Source: Eupeodes corollae
Lineage: Eukaryota; Arthropoda; Insecta; Diptera; Syrphidae
Assembly: GCF_945859685.1 (NCBI RefSeq)
Contig: NC_079149.1
Location: 78,173,073-78,237,072 of the forward strand
Reading direction: 5' to 3'
Length of the DNA: 64,000 nt
In this document: piece by piece, positions 45,367 to 58,300 of the stretch
Layout: the number at the start of each line of letters is the position of its first letter
Position numbering within the stretch: position 1 is the first letter of the stretch
The notes under the pieces: generated by a model
What the model was told of the DNA's origin: nothing
Database searches by the model: none
What the model saw: only the letters and a program-made list of their open reading frames with translations
Position numbers and translations under genes: made by a program

Positions 45367-45830
45367 GCCTTAAAGTGTACCTCCTGGGTAATGTGAGAAA
45401 GGCTTATGCTCGTGTATCAGTTTATGTTTGAAAATATAAAAAAGGGGCGCTTTCTACTAATCTTGCACAGGGCGCAAGTTTGCTTGGACCGGCTCTGGGT
45501 ATGAGGAATGCATTTTCCCATTGTAGACTAAATAAAGAATACAAATACATGATGCGGCACATTTTTTTAACATAATAGCAGGAAAACCATCAGGACCGGG
45601 ACTTAAAGAATTATCTATTTTATTCATTTACTCCAAGTAAGTTGCCTCAGAAATAATAAAGTCAATCGAATTAAGATTTAAAAACTAATCAACAGTAGAA
45701 TTATTATTTAAATCATAATAAGAAAATTCAAAGGTATACTAAAAGTACTTGACAAACATATCGAGCCCTTTCCGCCATTTTTTTCGTAAGCGACATTCCA
45801 ATAAAAAAGGCAACTTAATTATTAACATTA

Positions 45831-46224
45831 TCTAGTAACACATGGAGCCTTGAAGGCTATTGTCATGTCTTAAACTAAGCATAATACATAATTTACAATA
45901 TTGACTATGGGTCCAAGTTGTTTCAAGGACTAGTAGTATGCTTTTGATTTGCCGTTTACGATAAAATTTATTTTGGCGCTTACGATAAATTGGCGGGAAA
46001 GGCTCGATTTTTCATATGCCATCATATGCTTTCTAAATGTTGCCAACTCATATTACTTGGTTGTCCATCAGATTTACTTTTACACTTTACACATTTCCAG
46101 AAATAGATAAGATTTTAGATCATATTCAGTATACGAAATAAGGTTTGAATACAAAGATTTAGAGTACGTAGTTAATAAATTCCTATCGTAGTCTAGTACA
46201 TATATTCAATTTTAGGTCCACTAG
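45831..46224. other. No recognised gene
   Basis: AT-rich, no conserved frame. Short repeated phrases TTTACGATAAAATT and CTTACGATAAATT stand near 45,955-45,990. Confidence 0.4.
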
Positions 46225-46490
46225 TCGATCTATTACGCTACATAAAAGCTTGAACTTAAACGCTTATCCGACTGGAGAGACTATAATCACCATTATTCAA
46301 TAATCAACACGGAGAGACTTAAACCTAACACGACTTTCATTAGACTTCGACTTGGGCATACAGTCAGTACACACCAGCACCTCCTTCGTAATGAAGCTCC
46401 ACCTACTTGTCTGTTTTGTAACGCTCTACGAATATAAACGAATATAAACGCTACACCAAATTATTCCGTCTACGAAGCCCTACAACACCC
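46225..46490 (+). mobile_element. LINE C-terminal fragment (after RNase H)
   Basis: Plus-strand text R-L-R-L-G-H-T-V-S-T-H-Q-H-L-L-R near 46,340 and P-P-T-C-L-F-C-N near 46,400 is the zinc-knuckle-type ending of I/R1-like LINE ORF2 proteins. Flanking parts are lost. A 13-base tandem CGAATATAAACG stands at 46,429-46,450. Confidence 0.6.
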
Positions 46491-46839
46491 TAGTTTTAAT
46501 ATAGAATTTTTGAAGTCATTGTAAATGTTGAAGAGTTTTTGCTCAATTTAAAAAAAATTACATTCAATGCAAAGAACACAAAGTGAACCCAACTTTTCGT
46601 AAAAAATAACATTAGCACCCACAATAGTGGGTATCACATTTTGATGTGGGAAAAAAAATCTTGCCCTCAACACTTTAAAATGCCAGACGATGACTTTTAC
46701 TGAAAAACGAATCGTTGGTGTTTTTGATTATTGCATATAACAGCAAAAACTCTGTTGCGTCTCCACATTTGAAGATTAAGGTGTTCATTTCTGTTCCAAC
46801 TTCGAATTTACACATTACATTAATTTTATTGTTTGTCAA

Positions 46840-47230
46840 TATGCTTTGCAGATATGGACTCCCAATTACGAAATTGATAGAAAACGTATTGAATCAATTC
46901 AACATAATTTAATTCGCTTTGCCCTTGGGAAGATCCTTATGATTTGCATCCCTATGAACATCGTATTTTGCTTCTTCAAATGCAATCTCTTCATCAAAGG
47001 CGTGTTAATAATGACTTAATATGTCTTCATAAACTCATTAATGGTGAAATTGATGCACCTTATTTGCTATCTTGTGTACATTTGAATTACCAAGGTGGAA
47101 CTCATCACCTGCGTACATTTGATTTTATACATATTGACTTCCATAGAACTAACTATGGGACGGATGAAGCTTTAAGTCGAATGAGCATTTTTTTATTAAC
47201 TTAAACTGCTCATCGATAGATTTACATTTA
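46840..47230 (+). mobile_element. LINE C-terminal fragment, second family
   Basis: Reads R-I-E-S-I-Q-H-N-L-I-R-F-A-L near 46,880, then the frame 46,944-47,204 (H-P-Y-E-H-R-I-L-L-L-Q-M, later I-D-F-H-R-T-N-Y-G). This resembles the post-RT tail common in insect LINEs. A frameshift lies near 46,920. Confidence 0.6.
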
Positions 47231-47544
47231 AATAAGGTGGGGTTAAAATCATTGTTTAGAACCAGTGATCTACTATCGTAAACGTCATTATTTTATTTTT
47301 TGTTCTGTAACATTTAAATGTTAATTATATTTTGTATTTTGTGCGTGTGTTAGTCTGTAGTTGTATTATTTTCTTACTAACAACTAAGTTGGACGCTTGC
47401 TACAAGCTAACTACTTTCTGAAAATGCCGAAGTGTGAAAAAAAAACAATCACCCACAAGCAGTGCAATTTAGATTTTAATGTAACGCTAACACCCTATAC
47501 GATATTTTAATATTTAAATTATCCTTATTTTATTTTTTGCTTAG

Positions 47545-48395
47545 GTTAGGTTAGGTTATAGTGTCCAAGATGGAAGCGGACACACTTAGGCCAGTTTAAT
47601 TGTTTCTTCCTAAGCTTAATGGAACTAATTTGAGTCCCTTACGAAACGCGAGAGGCTGATTATGCTGATATGATTTCGATCGTTTAGATCGTTAAAGAAG
47701 AATTCTCTTAGGTAATTCTTGCGTTTTCGAGCCAGAGCAGGGCATGTGCAGAGAAGATGAAGAACTGTTTCTTCCTCTTCCTCGTCCATATAGCTTCCGC
47801 AAAAGTCTCGTGGCGTGTTTTCCTATTATAAAGTGTCCGGTTATGACACCTATTATCGAGCTTATATGCAAGAGAGAACAAGCACCTTCAACGTTTTAAA
47901 TCCAGTGTTGGCCAGATGTTTTTTGTGACTTGACACGTGTGATGTTGTTCCACCTGGTGCCTGCCCTCCTCACAGCGTCTTGCATTAGCAACAGTTTACA
48001 TATAGCGATTGGTATGCCAGTACGTGACAAACGTGGTAAGATGGGCTGTGGCCCGGCACCCATCAAAGGTGAATATTAAACTGTTGTGCCATCTCCATTA
48101 GAGATGATTGACAGTTATGGACTGTTATAGAGTTTGTAGAGACAGAGTCCAGAGATTTGAGAATTTAAGCCAGGACAAGACTTCTTTTATTGCCAAAAGT
48201 TCCTCCTGGAACAGGCTACAATGATTGGGAAGGCGAAATGAGAGACTTAATTTCAGTGGTTCAGAGTACACACATCCACCAACCCCTTCTTTTGTTTTTG
48301 ATCCATCTGTATAAAAATGGATTGACGCATCTTCCAGGAATGTCCTATCCTCCCAAAAAGATCTGGTAGGTACAGAAATCTGGAAATTTCTGTCG
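47545..48395 (-). mobile_element. LINE fragment: RNase H and C-terminus
   Basis: On the minus strand, L-D-S-V-S-T-N stands near 48,140, then W-like and R-T-G-I-P-I-A-I pieces near 48,010. The ending is C-x2-C with E-E-E-E-T-V-L-H-L-L near 47,765-47,800 and P-A-L-A-R-K-R near 47,735. The 3' end carries TAACCTAACCTAACC (47,543-47,557 inverted). Family shared with 12,010-12,420. Confidence 0.65.
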
Positions 48396-50096
48396 AATTG
48401 CTTACATATAAAAAAAATATCTATGACATTTGGGAAACAAAAAATGGCGTTTTGCCTGAAAGAAAACTAAATCTTTTGAAATCCACAATGGAAAATATGA
48501 GCACACCAGACAAAGGTATTTTTTTATATTTTTAAACTCTTAGCTAGTAAGCTAAAGGACTTAAGTGGACAATTGTGCGATAAACTAAAAATACACAAAA
48601 AAGGGTTCACCAACATTTTCACAGAGTTTCTCTAATCCCTAAGAAACTTGCGAAAGTGTATACAAGAATATGGTTTTGTCGGAAGAAGCATAAGTAACCA
48701 TTCATTGGCTATTCCATTTAGATTCCATTTAGATTTAGAAGGCTTGTTCGAATGTAACTTTATTATAGCATCCAGTAAGTTGTGGAAACACCCTCCCAAT
48801 CACCTTATATATACAGAATTTATTGCACCGATCCGCAAATGTACCATGGTTAATGGAAAATTTTGTAGGAATGAACACGCATAGCATCTGAGACTACTTA
48901 AATATTGCTAAGCAAATGCCAAGATGATTGAAAAACTTTACGCTTAGTTTCGAAGCCATATTCGATTTAGGTTTCATTATTTCCTTTTTTCTTTACTGAA
49001 AAAAGGGCAATTATCTTTAATATGCGATGAACCTGACATTAAACAAAGAAAATTAAGTTATATTTGTTACCATTTGAAATCTTTCTTTAGATGAATCTGA
49101 GAGGAACTGGGAGTTTAATGTAGAAGCCAGAAGTCAAAGCCCAAACAATACTCCATAGACTTATGTTCCTCGCAATATCAAAGCTACGTCTATTCAGTTT
49201 ACCAAACAGCTGGAAATAAGTCCCCAGTTAGCAAAAATTCAGAAAGCAGTAATTTAGGACAAGATTTACTATTTTATTGTAGTGTCCCGATGCAATAAGA
49301 TGGTTCAGGTAGTTAGTTATGTACCTATACAATGTTAGTTTAAAGTAAATTGTACGAAAAAAGAATATTTTTATATTTTGTATTGTATGAGCTATACAAT
49401 GCTTAAATTAATTAAATTCTCAAAATACAAAATGTGCATTTACAAATACAAATATTCACACTAAATTAAAAAAGACCATTTTCGACGTACAAAAAAGCAT
49501 TTCTTGGTTTCTTACCTATTCTTGTCAGACGGTTTGGTCCAGAATTTTATGATTAATTTTTTCGTACGTCCACAGGTACACTTTAATTCATTTTTAGATT
49601 GCTGTTGAATTTATTCAATTATATTACTTTCAAAAAGAAATTATTCAGTATTGATGAAATTATGTTTGTGAGAGATATTTTACTATTTAAAGAGTTTAGA
49701 TGCTGAATGTAGAGGAACACTAATTTCTTTGATTTAGAAATAAATAAATTAAATTTAATTAAAAGTTTATAAGCTGTCAAATACTTTTCAAAGCAGCAGT
49801 TTTCTGACGGGCGTTAATACGCTGTGAGATGGAAAAGAAACATTAATATTCAGCGTTGTTATAAATTAAAAGTTATGTAGAACAGCCACGAGATGGAGCC
49901 ATAAGTAGTTTAATGGTAAGCTTACATTTAGCCTTTGTATTTAAAACTTATAGAACTATCATCTTGGGTTTTTACGGAGTCGGCAACTAGTGGCTAGGGC
50001 TGCATTAGTTTCTGCAGTTTTTTTACATAACTTTTTATGTAAAACTTCGAACGCCACGTTGAGGTTTGGCGAACGGTAAAATAAAACAACTCTATA
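48396..50096. other. No recognised gene
   Basis: A 78-aa plus frame at 48,648-48,884 shows no motif known to me and no neighbours that would support it. The rest is AT-rich. Confidence 0.45.
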
Positions 50097-50616
50097 GCAG
50101 TATTCACATGAGCGCGACCAACATATATATTAATAAATTAAAGAAAACAAATTTATTCGTCACTAAAAAAATTGTAGTTGATACGAACTGTCAAACTTTA
50201 TTCGCGTTCCACATTATCCACACTCGCAACTAATAAAATAATCGAGCGTACTTGAACTTAAAAAATCATTCATGTGTTGGTTTGGGTGGGGAATGGTGTC
50301 CGGCGGTGGCTTATTAAGGAAACATATTCTCCTTCAATTTTTCGATTTGCATTAAATGGATGCACATGAAATCTTTTTCTTGTATTGTTTATTAACAAGG
50401 ACACCAATAACTTTGTTTAAACAAATATAGCTTCGACCGCATTTTCTCAATAGCTTGCTTTCAAAATAATACGCAATAATGATAAACACAAAAAAAAAAA
50501 ACAATTGTCAAAGTCAAACTTCATTCGCGACGAATTAAAAACTTTCATGTGAAAGGAATGTCAAAATCGACGGATATTCGTTCATTCGTTGGTCGTGCTC
50601 CTGTGAGTATTGCTTA
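50097..50616. repeat. Short element with long inverted ends (family X, copy 1)
   Basis: CAGTATTCACATGAGCGCGA (50,097 on) is mirrored, with a few mismatches, by TTGGTCGTGCTCCTGTGAGT (50,590-50,611). Length is about 520 bases, no coding. The same left end recurs at 50,756. No clear target duplication. Confidence 0.6.
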
Positions 50617-50929
50617 TGATAATTCTTTAAATTGTATACACAAAGATGTGACTAATCTATCAGCATTGTATATATATTTGAATGGTAATGACATCTGCCT
50701 AAAGAATAAATACACATTTTGCAAGCTCTGTTTAGTTAGCAACAGATTTAAGTAGTATTCACATGAGCGCGACCAACGAACGGCGAATGAATTACAAAAT
50801 GTGAGTTTATATACGTTTGAAGACATATTTCCACACAAATTCATAACAAAAAGATAGCAATATAGTTCCTATTTGAATTATGGTTCATCCTTTTACTTTT
50901 CAATCTTCTTTATTTCTTTAAGGTTTTGC

Positions 50930-53815
50930 TACAGTCCTGGGCGGACCTGGGACTAAGCCTACATGCGTCTCCAGCCAGCTCGGTCCCTAGCTAGCTGTCT
51001 CCAGTTTCGCACGCCAAGTTGGTTGAGGTCCTCTCCCACCTGGGTGCGCCACCTGAGTCGCGGTCTTCCTCTACTGCGCCGTCCCTAGGGATTGGATTCG
51101 AAGACCTTCCGGGCTGGAGCGTTGATGTCCATCCGCTCTACATGACCTAGCCATCTAAGCCATTGGACTTTAATTCTGCTAACTAGGTCAGTGTCGCTTT
51201 ACAGCCCGTACAGTTTGTCGTTATATCTTCTCCTCCATTCTCCATCTATGCGTACGGGACCAAAAATCACCCGAAGAATTTTTCTCTCGAAGCATCCTAA
51301 GACGCTCTCATCTTTCTTTGACAGGGTCCAAGCCCCAGCGCCATAAATGAGAACGGGGATGATGAGTGTCTTTTAGATGGTGATTTTAGATGATCGAGAG
51401 AGCACTTTACTTCTCAATTGCCTTCTAAGTCCAAAGAAGCAGCGATTTGCAAGAGTTATTCTTCGTTTGATTTCAGCGCTGGTGTCGTTGTCTGTATTAA
51501 TAGCGGTGCCTAGGTAGACAAAGTCCTTAACTACCTCAAAGTCCATGGTGACGTTTTGTCCAAGACGTCGTTGTTTAGTGTCCTTTTTTGATGACAGCAT
51601 ATACTTGGTCTTGCCCTCATTGACCACTAAACCCATCTTCTTCGCTTCCGTCGCAATGCTCAAAAACGCTCCACTGACATCACGCTTTCATCTTCCAATT
51701 ATGTCAATATCATCTGCATATCCGAGTAATTGGATGGACCTTTGCAAGATTGTGCCTCTAGTGTTGACAGTTGAGTTTTGCACAATTCTTTCCAGAACGA
51801 TGTTGAAGAAGTCGCATGACAGTGCATCGCCTTGTCTAAAACCTTTTTTGACATCAAATGCATCGGTAAGATCTTGATAGAGCAGCGTGCATTCTCCATC
51901 GTCATTCTGCACAAATGGATACGTTTGACAGGGATGCCAAAACTAGACATTGCTCTGTAGAGCTCTTCCCTATAGATGCAGTCATACGCGGCTTTAAAAT
52001 CGATAAAGAGATGGTGGGTATCGATTTGAAGCTCCTGGGTTTTTTCCAAGATCTGCCGTAGTGTGAATATTTGGTCTATCTTCACTTCGTCAAGGTTGGG
52101 TAGGCGGAATGGTTGATCTGCGTCGCCGAGGTTGAGTGGTTCTATCTCCCTTACAGCTTAATTCGGTTCGTCATCGCCGTTATATAATTTGGAGAAGAGA
52201 TATTTCCATATTTTCAGCATCGACTGCGGTTCTACTACAATGTTCCCCTGATCGTCTTTACAGGCTTCGGTTCGTGGCTGGTACCATTGGGAGGTTTTTT
52301 TTACCTTTTGGTAAAATTTACGAACCTCATTCCTGTTGTGACATCCCTCTATCTCCTCGATAGCGCGCTTCCCATGCTCTCTTTTCTTCCGTCTAAGAAG
52401 CCGGTGTTCTTCTCTCCTCTTCTGCTTGTAGAGCTCGCGAACAGCTCTAGTCCTTTTGTGAAGCGCCGTTTTGTATGCCTCTTGTTTCGCTACGTGCGCT
52501 TGCCGGCAGTCGTCGTCAAACCAGGGGTTTCGCTGTGGTGGCCGTGTGAAACCTAGCACTCCAGAGGCGGCATCTCTGATGGCTGCAAGGCAATGTTGCC
52601 ACTGGTTTTCTATGCTTAATGCAGGCAGCATAGGACTCCTTAAGAGGTTATTAGAGACTCGATCGGAAAAGGACATGGCAGTCTCTTGCGGTTGTAGCCG
52701 TCAAACGTAAGGAGGTAGTGGTCCGAGTCAATGTTGTCCTCTCGGAATGTTCGGATATCCTGGATACTGGAGAAGTGTCGTGCGTCGATTGCAATGTGGT
52801 CAATCTGGTTGACGGTTGATTGATCAACCTAGCTTTTCATTAAAATCTCCTAAGACAATTTTAATGTCATAGCCAGGGCATTGATAATATGTCTTGTCCA
52901 AGAGCTCGAAGAATATGTCTTTGGTGTCTTCATCTTTCTCCTTTGTTGGGGCATGCACGCATATTAGGCTTATGGTGGCGAATTTAACCTTAATGCGGAT
53001 TGTCGTGATGCGCTCGGTAACACTGTTAAACTCAAGACTTTTTGCCTGAGTCTAGTTCCAACAACAAATCCACACCCAAATAGACGCTGTCTTTGTTCTC
53101 GGTAGCAGTCGCCGTAGTATATATCGCAGTCTTTTAGTTTGCGTTTGCCCAGTCCATCCCATCGCACTTCTTAGATGGCTGTAATATCTGCCTTGCAGCA
53201 GTTTAGGGCTTCCGCTATTTGTTCGGCTGTACGTGGTCTGTTAAGGGACCTAACATTCCACGTACATATCCGAAGTTCGTTGTCCTTATTTCGTTTGCGT
53301 GGGTTGTCAACAGTGAATCCATCCGTATCCAAAGCTTGTTGGTGCTTCGAAACTTAAGGTATTTTTTACGTTGCCAGGGAGTCACCCCGACGGCACAACC
53401 CCCAACCTGGAGGGCCAGATCCTTAGTATAACTCCAAGGAAGGGGAGCCGGATAAACCGCTCCTTACAGGCCTGGGCTTCGAATATGTCGAAGAAGTCCT
53501 ATAAGGTGTTCACTAAGTAGTTCAACCTTACTGGAACTGTAGACGCCACCGTTGATTCCATCTCGAGATTTTGTCCGCTGCCGCCTGGATAAGGAGAGAT
53601 GCCTTAGTGGAAACACCTCTTCCCCCCTCTCGTTTGCTGCCCCCAACAACTTTCCACTGGGGTTGCAACCCAATCTCCAGTTGAGGTACTAGGCCCCCGA
53701 TTTTCATCGCGGGGAGGTGAGAGTGGGAGTTGATAGACAGAGGTGGGTTTTGAGAAAAGCCTGTGGACGCTTGTGTCCTCTTGAATGAACATGTCTACCA
53801 TTTTACTTTTCAAAA
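50930..53815 (-). mobile_element. RTE-type LINE, longest copy (C)
   Basis: Minus strand, 5' at right. The 5' region at 53,380-53,815 contains AACCCCCAACCTGGAGGGC. The decayed endonuclease runs 52,680-53,370. The linker is 52,158-52,676 (172 codons open: N-P-W-F-D-D-D-C-R-Q-A, then a K/R-rich helix). RT follows. Family members at 1-735 and 32,229-33,475. Deletions are visible, for instance near 52,140, where the start of the RT is missing, and near 52,820 in the endonuclease. Ends are approximate. Confidence 0.85.
51373..52085 (-). pseudogene. RTE-type reverse transcriptase pieces
   Basis: The frame 51,699-52,085 begins Q-I-F-T-L-R-Q-I-L-E-K-T and has H-L-F-I-D-F-K-A-A-Y-D-C-I, with the first catalytic Asp. 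The frame 51,688-51,912 overlaps it, shifted, with G-F-R-Q-G-D-A-L-S-C-D and the catalytic Y-A-D-D (near 51,720). The frame 51,373-51,663 is the following thumb region (G-L-V-V-N-E-G-K-T-K-Y-M, then F-V-Y-L-G). One frameshift near 51,900 and another near 51,670-51,690. Confidence 0.85.
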
Positions 53816-53885
53816 TATGTTAATAAATTTAAGAAAACAAATTTATTCGTCGCGAAAAAAATTGTAGTTGATACGAAACAAAAAT

Positions 53886-55346
53886 ACGTTGAAATTACTA
53901 TATTTTCAAAACAAAAAGGAAGTAGGTACAATGTTTTGGTTTTTTCTTAGGTATATACATATGTATCTACATATGTATATTTGATCAAATTAAAATAGGC
54001 ATTATTTTTATTGAAATGAAAAGAATACGCTATGGATCTAGTATATTTAAAAGGCAGACAAATATAAGTCAATGACGGATTAGGGGGGTTGTAGGGGTGA
54101 TGAATTTATTCCAATCGCGCAGCGGAAAATCACTATTTTTTGGCCAATGGACGATTCTGGGAGGGGTTATATGTGCTAAAAAGATCATACAGTTAAGTTG
54201 CATAAAAAGACTTTACCTAAATATTTTTAAGTAATTTAGCGATATTCACCAAAAACTGATTTGCCTTCAAAAACAACTAAAATATTTATTTTCAGTTTAG
54301 AAAAAAAAAATAAATTATTTTCTAAAGGTCTTTTCTAAGGTTCTTAAGAAGAAACCTTGAATAAGAGATCGCTAATTGAATTTTTAATTTTTTGAAACTC
54401 GTCTTCAGTTTCATCTTAGTTTTTTTTAAGCAAATACATATTGTAAGACATTATTAATCTACTTTTTTAAGTGAATTTGCGGTGAAAGCTCTAAAACTAA
54501 GATTACAGATTTACTTACTTTATTTTGTTTCTATTTAATTTTTAGACAAAATATTTGCTTTGCTTTCGGTCCGGTTTGTTTTTGACGTTTCAAGGAATCT
54601 AAATAAAATATTTTTTAATTTTTTTAATCCTTTCTTTTAACTTTACCAAATTGCATCGAATCTTGATTTTTTTATTTGGCTTAAAACAGAAACCTACATA
54701 GTAGTTTTTTCTGTTTCCACAACGGATAACCGTTTTTTGTTATTTATTACCAAACCTATTTTTAGATTTTTATCATTTTTGTTCGCACTTCTATACCTTT
54801 TTTTTTAGAAAAATACGTTATTAATTTCAAATGCTAACAAAACGTCACATGGGATGAACCCAGAGCTAAACTGAAGTGATGCCCTTTAATAAAACTAAAC
54901 TTTGTACCTCAACTCTGCCCCGCTCTTATAATTGTTTCCAACTACTAATAAACCTGGGAATTAAAAACCGAGGATATCAGTCGAAGATGATTTTGTGGTC
55001 GTAGAGATCCAGGTACATACAATTATCTTGTTTGTGGATTATGTGGTTGTCTGCGTTTAAAAAACAATAGAATGTTCAAACAACAGCAATTGTATTCGCT
55101 ATAAGACTTAAGTATTTTAACTGTTACTCTTCCTTATAATATAAGAAAATAAAAAAACTCGATTTTCTTTATAAAATGTTTTGTATATAAGTGATTCACT
55201 GTCTTAAAGCAATACAAATAAATAAGAAATATAAAACTAAGCAAATGCCATATCTAAATTTTATGTAGACTTAAAAAAACAACACTGCATACCATGCACC
55301 TTTCAAAGGTGCTTAAGTCTTTTACATGTAAAGAATGCTAAAAGAA
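53886..55346. other. Intergenic, downstream of the SDR gene
   Basis: AT-rich with TACATATGTATCTACATATG at 53,954-53,980. No conserved frames. It includes the probable 3' UTR of the gene ending at 55,347. Confidence 0.5.
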
Positions 55347-58300
55347 TTAAATTTTATCGTTGCCAAATTCTTTGATCTTCAACAAATCACATGTGAATTT
55401 AAAAAGCTTTTCACATTTTTCTGGATTTTTGGCATCCGGATGGAATGGACTTTTTCCGCCATTGCTTAGATAGCTTCCTCCTTTTCCTTCAAGGGAAGGA
55501 TCAATTGCTGCATAAACTATCGTCCTGGAACCTCGTTCTGGGGTCTAATAAAAAAACAAAAAACCATTAGTTTTATTAATCTTTTGAAAATTAAATTTTC
55601 TATATTTACTTTAAATATCAGTTTTTTTAGCAGTGGAACTGATGTTGTTGCAGAGTATTCAAATAGGTCTGTATCAACTACCCCAGGATGAACGGCAAAT
55701 ATTTCTACATTTGCGTTTTGCTCTCGCAGCATTTTATTTAGATGGCGTGTAGCAAGAATTTGAGCTAATTTGCTCTGATTGTAGGCAGTAGCAGGATAAT
55801 AGTACTTGCTGAATAAGAATTTGAAATTAATAAAAATTGTGATTGCTCTATTGTGTGTTTAACATACTCTCCATTGATATCCTTATAGTTGATTCGGCCT
55901 ATTAAATTGACTACTGAAGAAACATTTACTACTCTTGCGCTTCTACCTTTACTACCTGCCGCTTTGAGTTGCGGCATAAGTAAGTGAGTCAAAAAGAAAT
56001 GCCCCAAGTAGTTCACCGCAAAATGAGATTCAAAGCCTTCAGATGTTTTATGCAGCGGAGCAAACATTATACCAGCTAAAAAAAAACAATAAACTAAAAG
56101 AAAACAGAAACAGATATCAATATATTCACCGTTATTTATAAGAATATCAACTTTTTTATAATTTTCTTTTACAAATTTTGTAAAAGCTAGCACGGAGCTC
56201 AATTCTCCAACATCTAATGCTTCGCACACAAATTTCCCTTTGGTTTTTGACAGGTTAACCAGTTGTGATACAGCTTTTTCACCAGCTTTTGGGTCACGAC
56301 ATCCTGGAAAAAAAGATTTCTTTATTAGAGTGTATACTAGACGGTTGCATGAACTTGGTTATAGATAAAAAATGTTTAAATGTCTTTAAAAAAATGCTAA
56401 ATGCTTGCTAAGACACCACTGATCAATATTTTGTTCGGAGTTACATTTATTTACAATTTACGAAAAAAAAGAGAATTTTATGTTATATTGAAGGAAAAAA
56501 ACAAAAACGCATTTAATAAATTTGTTTTGTTTTATTTGGTTTTGTTTTACAAATTTACAAACATTATGGCTTATTTGTACATACACGTAATTCTATAGTT
56601 CTAGGCTAATGACCTCGTAAATTAAACTTAAAATCAAAAAAAAAGAGAAAGAAAAGCATCAGATGTCTTATATACCTGTAGCAGGGCCGGCCCCATGCAA
56701 TCTTGCACCCTGTGTAAGATTAGTAGAAACGTCTCTTTTTTATATTTTCACACATAAACTGATACACAAACATAAGCCCTTCCCACATTACCCAGATGTA
56801 ATGAGCAGAGGGGAAACGTTTAAACTTGAAAACTTCCTTTTCCGGCCTTACATTTTGCAATAAAAGTCTACAAAATTTTTCAATGGACATTATAGATAAA
56901 CCTACCAATCTCTCTTGAGTCATGGTTGTCCTAAGATAATTTGTAATAATTTTAAGTTTAGAAAAACTACGTTCTCCTGAAGCTACCGTGACCGAGATTG
57001 TATTAAGGATTTGGAGAGCAATTACTAAATTCGGAGCAAAATCTTCAAGGTTTGAACTAAAAATAAAATTTAACACATCTAAACTTGAGCTTTGTGGTGT
57101 AACAAGCATGGATATTACGGTTGACTCTACTACCTAATGTTATAACATTCTGCAAATTAAGGTATGAAGTACGTACATTTTTATTTTTTAAACATTCGCT
57201 TATGTTACATAAAAATGAAAAATTGATGTTATATGAATCAAGCTGTTCAAACCTTTCAATTGATTGAATGGCTTCATTAATTTGCAGGCAGAAAATAATT
57301 GTAAAATCAACAATTTTATTTCCTGACGATTCTGCAATGTTTTTTGCCTCTTGATTTCTTATTTCTATAAGGGCTTCAAGTGTTTCTTCTTAATTTGTTT
57401 TTAAAGGTTTCAATGCTTCTAACCTGCTCTCTTATCTAGTCTCAGAAAGGGCTTTCAAAGTAAGACTTGGAATTTTGTTCGTATAAATATCCTACCTAGT
57501 TACGGAACTTGAAAAAAAAAGTTATATAAACATTGAATTGTATCGACAAATTTGACTGCACCGAGAAGCATCATTAACCACTAAATTTTAGGAATGCGAA
57601 CAACGTGGAAAGAAAAATTCTCTTGGTTCAAGCGTTCGAATTCGATTCTGAACACTTGCTTCTTTTCCTTTCATATTCGAACCATTATCATAACTTTGGC
57701 TTCGACGGTTACTTATTAAAATTCCATGAAATTCAAGCTTGTCTAAAATCAACTGAGCCATTCACATTCCGGTCTTGTCACAAAATACGTCACTTCTATT
57801 AACAACTGATAGCTATTTATTTAATCTTAATTAGCCAACAAAGGGAAAAAACAATTGAAACAATCTGCATTCTGCACCAGACTAGATATACATTAAAAGT
57901 AGCTTTTGCAACAGTCACTACCTTTCACAAAAGAAAACAAACTGCCTGCGCAAGAACGATTCGACTCTACATAGAATCATCCCTCTTTAATTTTTACACT
58001 CTATGCTCCTTTTCCATTCTATTAAATATTTCATCACCTGTAAGCAGGCACTTAACTCTTACACAGATACAGTGAGCAATAAGAAAACCTAAACGCTCTA
58101 CCCATATTTTTTTTAAATATCTCCCATGTTAGTTTCTATACTTAGTGTGCAAAAAAGAAAACTTGCCCATTTGTAGAAGTAGGCAGCACAGCAACCTACC
58201 TGCTCTCATAGATGGAAACTCACATACAGAGTTAAGGGTACGGTGCATAGTACGAAACCTGCACGTTCTAGGTTCTAGCCCATACGATTCAATATGAATA

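Larger units (their letters stand above)
42478..45497 (+). mobile_element. hAT transposon copy 1, carrying a Tc1 inside
   Basis: Ends CAGGGCCAGAC (42,478) and, inverted, GGACCGGCTCTG (to 45,497). The flanks GGTATTAG (42,470-42,477) and GGTATGAG (45,498-45,505) match 7/8, fitting the 8-bp hAT duplication. The left arm matches the right arm of copy 2 (56,682-58,708) after inversion. A transposase C-terminus is listed separately. Apart from the Tc1 the copy is about 1.46 kb, much shorter than an autonomous hAT. Confidence 0.85.
40270..45830 (-). mobile_element. Old LINE reverse transcriptase, host of a nested cluster
   Basis: Three separated pieces on the minus strand belong to one RT: 45,498-45,700 (P-G-P-D-G-F-P-A-I-M-L-K), 42,105-42,477 (L-N-Y-R-P-I-A; later D-F-S-K-A-F) and about 40,270-40,507 (V-P-Q-G-S-N-V-G-P-L-F-F). 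Taking out the hAT and one copy of its 8-base duplication joins the first two without a break through the block with L-I-P-T-H-K-K. Taking out the Harbinger and one CAG joins the next two through the V-P-Q-G block. The catalytic Asp pair is altered (I-S-D-N), so this copy was old before or became so after the insertions. Outer limits are approximate. Confidence 0.75.
50756..53885. repeat. Family X copy 2, split by the RTE LINE
   Basis: The left end AGTATTCACATGAGCGCGAC stands at 50,756. Sequence matching 50,128-50,185 of copy 1 (AAGAAAACAAATTTATTCGT, TTGTAGTTGATACGAA) reappears only at 53,831-53,878, beyond the LINE. So the LINE at 50.93-53.8 kb lies inside this copy. Confidence 0.55.

Noticed and set aside
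48648..48884. 78-aa plus-strand frame
   Set aside because: No known motif and no supporting neighbours; left out as a gene.
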